From assembly GCA_021796905.1 (NCBI GenBank), contig JAKABK010000122.1:1-6332 (forward strand): a stretch of DNA of 6,332 nt. Direction: 5' to 3'. Below, piece by piece: positions 1-4,974 of this stretch. This stretch comes from Actinomycetes bacterium. GTDB taxonomy: Bacteria; Actinomycetota; Acidimicrobiia; Acidimicrobiales; Palsa-688. Every line of letters begins with the position of its first letter. Positions within the stretch are counted from its first letter, which is position 1. The position numbers and the translations under genes are program-made. The notes beneath the pieces were generated by a model. It had not been told where the DNA came from and ran no database searches. It saw only the letters and a list, made by a program, of their open reading frames with translations.

Positions 1-1
1 C

Positions 2-76
2 GCGGCCGCCGGGTTGGTCCTGGAGGGCCAGCCGATGCTCCGCCGCTTGCGGCGAGAGCGGCGCAGCATCGGGTAG
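2..76 (+). CDS. C-terminal end of an unidentified upstream gene (partial)
   Basis: The frame beginning at base 2 is open for 24 codons and ends at TAG 74-76. Nearly every codon in it ends in G or C, while the other two forward frames show mixed third positions, which is the coding signature used by the other genes here. The visible end is very basic (RRLRRERRSIG at the C terminus). That is too little to identify a family. The stop lies 9 bp before the ATG of the O-methyltransferase, so the two genes are probably cotranscribed. The rest of the gene is outside the window. Confidence 0.6.
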   Translation, partial: AAAGLVLEGQPMLRRLRRERRSIG

Positions 77-85
77 GGAACCGGG

Positions 86-751
86 ATGAGCGATCCCCGC
101 TGGGACTCCGTCGACGCCTACCTCCAATCGGTCCTGCTGCCCGCCGACCCGGTCCTCGACGCCACCCTCGCCGACGCCCGCGCCGCCGGCCTGCCGGCGA
201 TCGACGTGTCGCCGACCCAGGGGGCGTTGCTCGCTACGCTGGCCTCGGCGGTGCGAGCCGAGCGGATCCTAGAGGTCGGCACCCTCGGTGGGTACTCGAC
301 GGTCTGGCTGGCCCGGGCCCTGCCGGCCGGGGGCCGTCTGGTGAGCCTGGAGATCGACCCGCACCACGCCGAGGTCGCCGGTGCCAACCTGCGGCGGGCC
401 GGTCTCGACGACCGGGTCGAGATCCGGGTCGGTCCCGCCGCGGCCAGCCTCGCCGCCCTCGGCCGGGACGGCGACGAGCCGTTCGACATGGTCTTCGTCG
501 ACGCCGACAAGCCCGGCAACCCCACCTACTTCGCGGAGGCGCTGCGCCTGACCCGTACCGGGGGCCTGATCGTGGTCGACAACGTCGTACGCGACGGTGC
601 CGTCGCCGACGCCGGCAGTGACGACCCGGCAGTGGTCGGCTCCCGACGGTTGCTCGAGGCGATGGGCGCCGAGCCCCGGGTGCTCGCGACAGCCGTCCAG
701 ACCGTCGGCGTCAAGGGCTACGACGGTTTCGCGCTCGCCCTGGTCCGCTGA
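86..751 (+). CDS. SAM-dependent O-methyltransferase (COMT-like family 3, Rv0187-type)
   Basis: A 221-residue class I methyltransferase of the cation-dependent O-methyltransferase family (Methyltransf_3), predicted to move a methyl group from S-adenosylmethionine to a hydroxyl of a small, probably catechol-like, substrate in the cytosol. Visible motifs are the SAM-binding loop ILEVGTLGGYST (61-72), the acidic end of strand 2 in LEIDP (88-92), and the metal-binding segment FVDADK (137-142) with D139 and D141. VVDNVVRDGAV (163-173) supplies the further metal ligands D165 and N166. The C terminus GYDGFALALVR closely matches what I recall of mycobacterial Rv0187, and the length is normal. The start is ATG 86. 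An AGGGA at 75-79, overlapping the stop of the preceding gene, is a reasonable ribosome-binding site, so the gene probably belongs to an upstream operon. The physiological substrate cannot be read from the sequence. Confidence 0.93.
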   Translation: MSDPRWDSVDAYLQSVLLPADPVLDATLADARAAGLPAIDVSPTQGALLATLASAVRAERILEVGTLGGYSTVWLARALPAGGRLVSLEIDPHHAEVAGANLRRAGLDDRVEIRVGPAAASLAALGRDGDEPFDMVFVDADKPGNPTYFAEALRLTRTGGLIVVDNVVRDGAVADAGSDDPAVVGSRRLLEAMGAEPRVLATAVQTVGVKGYDGFALALVR

Positions 752-796
752 AGCCCGGCGCTTCGCCGAGCCGGAGGGCCTGCTCCGCTGACGGGC

Positions 797-833
797 GCCA
801 CCCCGGGGGACCCCGACGGACCCCCGGGGTGGC
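797..833. terminator. Perfect 13-bp inverted repeat, likely bidirectional terminator
   Basis: GCCACCCCGGGGG at 797-809 is exactly complementary to CCCCCGGGGTGGC at 821-833, with an 11-base loop. It lies between the converging ends of the O-methyltransferase (stop 749-751) and zwf (stop 836-834), and the right arm abuts the zwf stop codon. No T-tract follows on either strand. Such U-less (I-shaped) hairpins are common candidates for terminators in high-GC actinobacteria. The symmetry suggests action in both directions; this is inference from position and structure. Confidence 0.75.
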
Positions 834-2315
834 TCAGGTCGAGAGGTTGCGCCACCCCCGCCGGAACGGGAGCCTCCAGGTGCGGGGAGAGATCAGCTCG
901 TCGATCGTCGCCGGGCCCCAGCTGCCCGACCAGTAGGGCAGCACCTGCGGTGGGTTCTCCAGCAGTGGCGTCGACACCTCCCACAGCCGCTCGATGCCCT
1001 CGGCGGTGTTGAACAAGGTGTGGTCGCCGACCATCGCGTCGTGGATCAGCCGCTCGTAGGCCTCCAGGACGTCGGACTCCCGGCCGGTCTCGTGCAGGGC
1101 GAACTGCAGGCTCAGCTTGTCGAGCTTCATTCCCGGGCCGGGCCGCTTGCCGTAGAACGACAGCGACAGCTTCGAGGAGTCTGCCAGGTCGAAAGTCAGG
1201 TGGTCGGGTCCCTGGGCGCCGACACCGGAGTCGGCCGGGAACATGCTCTTGGGTGGCTCGCGGAACGCGATCGAGATGATCCGCGCCCCTTCGGCCATCT
1301 GCTTGCCGGTGCGCAGGAAGAACGGGACCCCCGCCCAACGCCAGTTGTCGATGTCGACTCTCAGCGCGACGAAGGTCTCGGTCTGCGAGCCGGGGGCGAC
1401 ACCGGGATGGTGGCGGTACCCCTCGTACTGGCCGCGGATCACGTGGCGGGGATCGAGCGGGCGCATCGAGCGGAACACCTTGTTCTTCTCCTCGCCGATC
1501 GCCCTGGGCTCGAGCGCGGTCGGCGGCTCCATCGCCATGAAAGCGAGGATCTGGAACAGGTGGGTGACGACCATGTCCCGGAACGCTCCGGTCTGTTCGT
1601 AGAACGACGCCCGGTCCGCCACCGACAGGGTCTCGGGAACGTCGATCTGGACGTGGTCGATGTGGTCCCGGTTCCAGATCGGCTCGAACAGCCCGTTGGC
1701 GAAGCGGAAAGCCAGGATGTTCTGCGCCGCCTCCTTGCCGAGGAAATGGTCTATCCGGAAGACCTGGTCCTCGCGGAAGATCTCGTGGACGGTGGCGTTG
1801 AGCGCCTTGGCGGTAGCGAGGTCGGTGCCGAAGGGCTTCTCCATGATGATCCGGGACCGCTCCACGAGCCCGGCGGCGGCGATGGTGCGCACCACCGCCC
1901 CGGCTGCGGCCGGCGGGATCGACAGGTAGTGGAGCCGGCGGGGTTGCTCGCCGAGCTCGGCCTCGTGGGCGGCGACCACGTCGTGGAGGGCGTCGGCGCC
2001 GGCAGAGGTCGGTACGTAGGAGAGCCGCTTGGCGACGTCCGCCCAGGTCGCGTCGGTGACCGTCGTGCGAGCGAACTCTTCGCAGGATCGACGGGCGAAG
2101 TCCCTGAAACCCTCGTCGTCGAGCTCGTCGGTGGCCATCCCCACCAGGCGGTACTCCGGCAGCAGGCCGGCCTCGGAGAGGTGGAGCACGCCCGGGAGCA
2201 GCTTGCGGCGGGCGAGGTCACCGGTCGCCCCGAACAGGACGATCACGTGCGCCTCGAGCGGCGCCACCGAAGCGGGCGGGGCGTCGCGCGGGCCGGTCAG
2301 GTCGAGGTCGGCCAT
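834..2315 (-). CDS. zwf: Glucose-6-phosphate 1-dehydrogenase
   Basis: Oxidises glucose 6-phosphate to 6-phosphogluconolactone while reducing NAD(P)+, the entry step of the oxidative pentose phosphate pathway (cytosolic). From ATG 2315 it has 493 residues, normal for the family. The N-terminal Rossmann domain carries GATGDLA (29-35) with K38, and EKPFG at 159-163. The active-site signature RIDHFLGKE is at 187-195. The predicted catalytic His is H252 in DMVVTH. The C-terminal domain continues to residue 493 without gaps. The frame stays open upstream to a TTG at 2354 (506 residues), but the extra residues are not family-like and ATG 2315 places the cofactor loop normally; no strong ribosome-binding site favours either. 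It lies 42 bp downstream of the GDT1-family gene on the same strand, so a two-gene operon is likely, ending at the hairpin at 797-833. One departure from the better-known enzymes is Thr where Asn usually precedes the catalytic His. Confidence 0.96.
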   Translation of the reverse strand: MADLDLTGPRDAPPASVAPLEAHVIVLFGATGDLARRKLLPGVLHLSEAGLLPEYRLVGMATDELDDEGFRDFARRSCEEFARTTVTDATWADVAKRLSYVPTSAGADALHDVVAAHEAELGEQPRRLHYLSIPPAAAGAVVRTIAAAGLVERSRIIMEKPFGTDLATAKALNATVHEIFREDQVFRIDHFLGKEAAQNILAFRFANGLFEPIWNRDHIDHVQIDVPETLSVADRASFYEQTGAFRDMVVTHLFQILAFMAMEPPTALEPRAIGEEKNKVFRSMRPLDPRHVIRGQYEGYRHHPGVAPGSQTETFVALRVDIDNWRWAGVPFFLRTGKQMAEGARIISIAFREPPKSMFPADSGVGAQGPDHLTFDLADSSKLSLSFYGKRPGPGMKLDKLSLQFALHETGRESDVLEAYERLIHDAMVGDHTLFNTAEGIERLWEVSTPLLENPPQVLPYWSGSWGPATIDELISPRTWRLPFRRGWRNLST

Positions 2316-2357
2316 GCACCCATCATCTCGCACCCGGAGCGCCGGTCGCGCCAACGC

Positions 2358-2939
2358 TCAGGCGACGGCCCCGCCGGCTATCGCGAGGACCCCCAGAGCG
2401 GTAAGGACCATGGCCGTGACGGTCCGCAACCGGCGGACCGGGACCCGCCCGAGCAGGCGTGATCCTCCGAGCACCGCCAGCGCCGCGACCACCCAGAGAG
2501 CGGCGAGGGCCCCGGCGGCGACGCTCCAGGGGTGGCGGCTGCGGGCAGCGAGGTCCGCGGTGAGCACCTGGGTGAGATCCCCCCACTCGGCGACCCAGAT
2601 CACCAGGCCCGCCCGCAACGCGACCCGGTGCCCCGCTCCGGTGCCGGGGGTCGGGACTTGCTCCCCGGCCCCGCCCCGCTCGTGCCAGCTCCACGCCGCG
2701 GCGGCGAGCAGCACCGCCCCGGTGGCCACGTCGAGCGCTGCTCTTGGCACCAGGGCGACGGCTGTGGCGCCGACGCCGACCGCGATCGCCACGTGGGAGG
2801 CGAATGCGGCTGCCGCGCCCACCCAAACCGCCAGCGGGCGTCCCCGTGCGGACATCAGCAGGTTCGCGAACATCGTCTTGTCCGGGAGCTCCCCGAGGCC
2901 CACCAGCCCGAAAGCGGCGGCCGCCACGGCGGGGTCCAT
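2358..2939 (-). CDS. GDT1/TMEM165 (UPF0016) family membrane cation transporter
   Basis: A 193-residue polytopic membrane protein of the UPF0016 family, whose studied members (yeast Gdt1, human TMEM165, bacterial MneA/Mnx-type proteins) move Mn2+ or Ca2+, probably in exchange for protons. Like the family it is an internal duplication of three-helix halves, each with an acidic cation-binding motif: E17-L-P-D20-K21-T22 in the first and E118-W-G-D121-L-T123 in the second. Hydrophobic segments lie at roughly 4-27, 37-62, 68-84, 108-130, 137-160 and 172-192, with a polar loop at about 86-107. I chose ATG 2939, which starts just before the first helix. Starts at 2993 and 2990 are in frame but would run into the divergent SDR gene and add a non-family tail. 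The first gene of a probable operon with zwf, it is likely read from the reverse TAGCCT box at 2952-2947. Ion specificity is not visible. Confidence 0.85.
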   Translation of the reverse strand: MDPAVAAAAFGLVGLGELPDKTMFANLLMSARGRPLAVWVGAAAAFASHVAIAVGVGATAVALVPRAALDVATGAVLLAAAAWSWHERGGAGEQVPTPGTGAGHRVALRAGLVIWVAEWGDLTQVLTADLAARSRHPWSVAAGALAALWVVAALAVLGGSRLLGRVPVRRLRTVTAMVLTALGVLAIAGGAVA

Positions 2940-2974
2940 CTCCCCGAGGCTACCGGGGCGGTAGGGTGCGGCGG
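2940..2974. promoter_or_regulatory. Symmetric divergent promoter with two TAG-type -10 boxes
   Basis: This 35-bp gap separates the divergent starts ATG 2939 (minus) and GTG 2975 (plus). It holds GGTAGGGT at 2960-2967 on the plus strand and GGTAGCCT on the minus strand (2954-2947), separated by five bases. Both contain a TANNNT -10 core (TAGGGT 2962-2967; TAGCCT 2952-2947), and each core lies exactly 7 bp from its start codon. That is the spacing expected if transcription begins at the first base of the start codon, giving leaderless mRNAs, which are common in actinobacteria. No convincing -35 hexamer is visible in either direction. CCCCG (2942-2946) and CGGGG (2954-2958) also flank the minus-strand box as an inverted repeat. 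Confidence 0.6.
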
Positions 2975-3736
2975 GTGAGCGCCACTCCATCACCTCCCGG
3001 GATCGACCTCGCGGGGAGGGTCGCGGTGGTGACCGGGGCTTCGAAGGGGATCGGCCTGGCGATCGCCACTGCGCTCGCCGGGGCCGGCGCCTCGGTGATG
3101 CTCTCGGCGCGCAAGGCCGGACCTCTCGACGAGGCTGCTGCCGGGATCGCCGGCAACGTCGCCACCCACGCGGCGAACGCGGGCGACCCCGAGGCAGCCG
3201 AGCGTTGCGTCGCCGACGCCGTCGCCCGTTTCGGTCGTGTCGACATCCTGGTCAACAACGCGGCGACCAACCCGCACTACGGGCCCCTGATCGACATCGA
3301 CCTGCCCCGCTGGGACAAGACCTTCCAGGTCAACATCCGCGGGCCGCTCACCTGGACCCAGGCGGCCTGGCGGGCGGGGATGAGCGACCACGGGGGCAGC
3401 GTGCTCAACGTGGCGTCGATCGGGGGGATCCGGCCCGGCGGTGGGATCGGTGCCTACGACGTGACCAAGGCGGCGCTCATCCACCAGACCCGGGTGCTCG
3501 CCTCCGAGCTCGGACCCGGGGTCCGGGTCAATGCCGTCGCGCCGGGCCTGGTGCGCACCGACTTCGCGCGGGTGCTGGTCGAGACGCACGGGGAGGCGGT
3601 CGCCGGCCAGCTGCCGCTGCGCCGTCTCGGCTCGCCCGGGGACATCGCCGGCGCGGCGTTGTGGCTGGTGTCGGACCTCGCGGGCTGGGTGACCGGCCAC
3701 ACCCTGGTCGTCGACGGCGGAGCGACGCTCCAGTGA
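2975..3736 (+). CDS. Short-chain dehydrogenase/reductase (classical SDR)
   Basis: A 253-residue classical SDR, an NAD(P)-dependent oxidoreductase acting on an alcohol or ketone. The nucleotide-binding loop TGASKGIG is at 20-27 and the NNAA motif at 94-97. The catalytic residues are N120, S148 (VASIGG), Y161 and K165 (YDVTK). PG at 190-191 and the C-terminal VVDGG end complete the family pattern. The second strand ends in SARK (44-47) with basic residues and no Asp, which favours NADP(H). The start GTG 2975 gives normal length and fits the leaderless-type box at 2962-2967; the open frame upstream of it is non-homologous. The stop overlaps the GTG of the next gene. The NNAATNP segment resembles FabG-like SDRs of actinobacteria, but the substrate cannot be assigned. 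A role as ketoreductase for the product of the alpha-oxoamine synthase downstream is possible by context only. Confidence 0.92.
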   Translation: MSATPSPPGIDLAGRVAVVTGASKGIGLAIATALAGAGASVMLSARKAGPLDEAAAGIAGNVATHAANAGDPEAAERCVADAVARFGRVDILVNNAATNPHYGPLIDIDLPRWDKTFQVNIRGPLTWTQAAWRAGMSDHGGSVLNVASIGGIRPGGGIGAYDVTKAALIHQTRVLASELGPGVRVNAVAPGLVRTDFARVLVETHGEAVAGQLPLRRLGSPGDIAGAALWLVSDLAGWVTGHTLVVDGGATLQ

Positions 3737-4137
3737 GCCCGCTGCGACCCGACCGGGCCGACGCCCGGAGGGTGGTGGTCGTCAACGGGATCGCCCGCAG
3801 CGCCCTCGGGGTAGTCGCCTTCGTCGTGCCAGGCGTCCCGCTCGCCCCTTGGGTCGGGCCGAGCCGTGGGCAGGAGGCGTCCCGGCTGCTCGCCCGGGCG
3901 CTCGGTGGTCGGGACCTGGCTCTCGGGCTCGGGACCCTCACCGCAGCGCGATCGGCCGGCCCGGTCCGCCCCTGGGTGGTCGCCGGCGGCCTCGCCGACG
4001 CCGGGGATGTCGTCGCCACCCTCCTCGCCTGGCGGAGCCTGCCACGACTAGGTCGCCTCGCGGTGCTCGCCGCCGCCGCGGGAGGGGTGCTCGCCGCGGC
4101 ACTCACCGCCGGGCCGGCAGACGCCACCGCCGGATAG
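3733..4137 (+). CDS. Small membrane protein, DUF4267-like, coupled to the SDR
   Basis: A 134-residue, Ala/Gly/Leu/Val-rich protein with hydrophobic stretches at about 15-35, 80-99 and 105-125, plus a weaker one at about 58-72. It is probably an integral membrane protein with three or four helices. The segment RALGGRDLALGLGTL (55-69) followed by WVVAGGLADAGDVVATL (81-97) recalls small actinobacterial membrane proteins grouped near DUF4267. I recognise that pattern but not a function. The start is GTG 3733, whose last two bases form part of the SDR stop (GTGA overlap), implying translational coupling; a GGAG about 10 bases upstream could serve as ribosome-binding site. A longer open frame runs back inside the SDR gene, but it is an out-of-frame shadow there. 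The coupling suggests it works with, or is co-regulated with, the SDR. Confidence 0.75.
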   Translation: MSPLRPDRADARRVVVVNGIARSALGVVAFVVPGVPLAPWVGPSRGQEASRLLARALGGRDLALGLGTLTAARSAGPVRPWVVAGGLADAGDVVATLLAWRSLPRLGRLAVLAAAAGGVLAAALTAGPADATAG

Positions 4138-4201
4138 CGCCTCCCACCTGCCCCGGAGGGCCTCCGAGGGGAAGGTCCCTCCTCTAGGGGGGTCGGTCGT
4201 T
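4138..4201 (+). other. Intergenic spacer with short, mutually exclusive hairpins
   Basis: This GC-rich spacer separates the two plus-strand gene pairs. GAGGG (4166-4170) can pair with CCCTC (4177-4181) across six bases. The same CCCT (4177-4180) can instead pair with AGGG (4186-4189) across five bases. A third small stem, CGGA/TCCG (4154-4157 and 4163-4166), is also possible. The stems are only 4-5 bp and no T-tract follows, so a terminator of the SDR unit or an attenuator is speculative. Confidence 0.3.
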
Positions 4202-4215
4202 TAGCCTTGGGCTCC
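4202..4215 (+). promoter_or_regulatory. Candidate leaderless-type promoter, TAGCCT box
   Basis: TAGCCT at 4202-4207 fits the TANNNT -10 core and lies 8 bp before GTG 4216. It is the same hexamer, at nearly the same distance, as the box in front of the GDT1-family gene. No ribosome-binding site and no clear -35 element are visible. This suggests a transcript starting at or next to the GTG of the hydroxylase gene, and it supports GTG 4216 over the TTG at 4207, which would lie inside the box. Confidence 0.5.
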
Positions 4216-4974
4216 GTGCAGACGACCCGCGACCGGGCCCTCTCGGTTGCCAACCACGCCGGCGCCCGGCTGCTCCACGGGCTGGAGCGTGTCGTGATCC
4301 GCAGCTCCGAGGTGCCGACCACCCCGTTCCTGCCGCTCGAGACCTTCCCGTGGATCCCTTCCCTGGAGGCGGAGTGGAAGACGATCCGGGCGGAGCTCGA
4401 TGACGTCCTCGCCTACCGCGACGAGCTCCCGAGCTTCCAGGACATCTCGGTGGACCAGGCGTCGATCACGAGCGACGACGGGTGGAAGACGTACTTCTTC
4501 TTCGGCTACGGGTTCCGCTCGGATGCCAACTGCCGGCGCTGCCCGCGGACCGCCGCCCTGCTCGAGGCGATCCCGGGGATGACCACCGCGTTCTTCTCGA
4601 TCTTCTCCCCCCACAAGCGTCTGCCGCCCCACCGTGGACCGTGGAGGGGGGTGCTGCGCTACCACCTGGCGCTGCTCGTGCCCGAGCCCGCCTCGGAGGC
4701 GGGTATCCGAGTCGGCGGCGAGGTCGCCCACTGGGAGGAGGGCCGCAGCCTGCTGTTCGACGACGGTTACAGCCACGAGGCCTGGAACGACACCGACGGC
4801 GTCAGGGTGGTGCTCTTCGCCGACGTGATCAGGCCCTTACGGTCCCCCGCCGACCAGGTCAACCGGGCGCTGATCACAGCCATCGGCCGCAGCCCCTACA
4901 TCGCCGACGCCCGGGACCGCCACGAGGCGTGGGAGGGCCGCTTCGAGGCGCTTCGCGGCTGGGACCGCCAGTGA
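4216..4974 (+). CDS. Aspartyl/asparaginyl beta-hydroxylase-family 2-oxoglutarate oxygenase
   Basis: A 252-residue Fe(II)/2-oxoglutarate-dependent oxygenase of the Asp_Arg_Hydrox family (PF05118 type). The family includes animal AspH, which hydroxylates Asp/Asn side chains, and bacterial LpxO and OlsC, which hydroxylate acyl chains of lipid A and ornithine lipids. The double-stranded beta-helix core occupies about 115-210. Its iron-binding histidines are H139 in PPHRGP and H187 in YSHEAWN. R148 (GVLRYHL) and R197 (GVRVVLF) are the probable 2-oxoglutarate-binding arginines. As in AspH, the usual HxD carboxylate is replaced by glycine (H-R-G), a normal family trait. A CxxC (C106, C109) precedes the core. 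No signal peptide or clear membrane helix is seen, so it is probably cytosolic. GTG 4216 was chosen because the in-frame TTG at 4207 overlaps the TAGCCT box. The stop overlaps the GTG of the alpha-oxoamine synthase gene, so the two products probably serve one pathway; a lipid-hydroxylating role fits that partner but is inferred. Confidence 0.88.
   Translation: MQTTRDRALSVANHAGARLLHGLERVVIRSSEVPTTPFLPLETFPWIPSLEAEWKTIRAELDDVLAYRDELPSFQDISVDQASITSDDGWKTYFFFGYGFRSDANCRRCPRTAALLEAIPGMTTAFFSIFSPHKRLPPHRGPWRGVLRYHLALLVPEPASEAGIRVGGEVAHWEEGRSLLFDDGYSHEAWNDTDGVRVVLFADVIRPLRSPADQVNRALITAIGRSPYIADARDRHEAWEGRFEALRGWDRQ

Noticed and set aside
2..9. NotI sites (GCGGCCGC) near both ends of the window (2-9 and 6222-6229) as cloning junctions
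   Set aside because: Such octamers are frequent in very GC-rich genomes, and the first lies within an apparently coding frame; no vector sequence is visible.
2316..2354. TTG 2354 as zwf start
   Set aside because: The added 13 residues are not family-like and ATG 2315 is available; a TTG or GTG start cannot be fully excluded without transcript or protein data.
1020..2462. Long open frame (480 codons) antisense to zwf
   Set aside because: Its product is low-complexity and matches no family I recognise, whereas the opposite strand encodes a complete G6PDH with all motifs. High GC removes stop codons, so such shadows are expected.
2744..2974. Upstream extension of the SDR frame
   Set aside because: It lies antisense to the GDT1-family gene and is an Arg/Pro-rich shadow; the SDR fold begins shortly after GTG 2975.
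2940..2993. Earlier GTG/ATG starts (2993, 2990) for the GDT1-family gene
   Set aside because: They would overlap the SDR start and span the promoter-like boxes, and add residues not typical of the family.
3528..4322. Minus-strand open frame across the SDR end, membrane gene and spacer
   Set aside because: Low-complexity Arg/Ser/Pro/Ala composition, crosses two real genes and an intergenic gap, no recognisable domain.
4482..4970. 163-codon N-terminal extension of the alpha-oxoamine synthase frame
   Set aside because: It overlaps the hydroxylase gene out of frame, is Arg/Pro-rich and unlike any domain; GTG 4971 gives the family's normal length.
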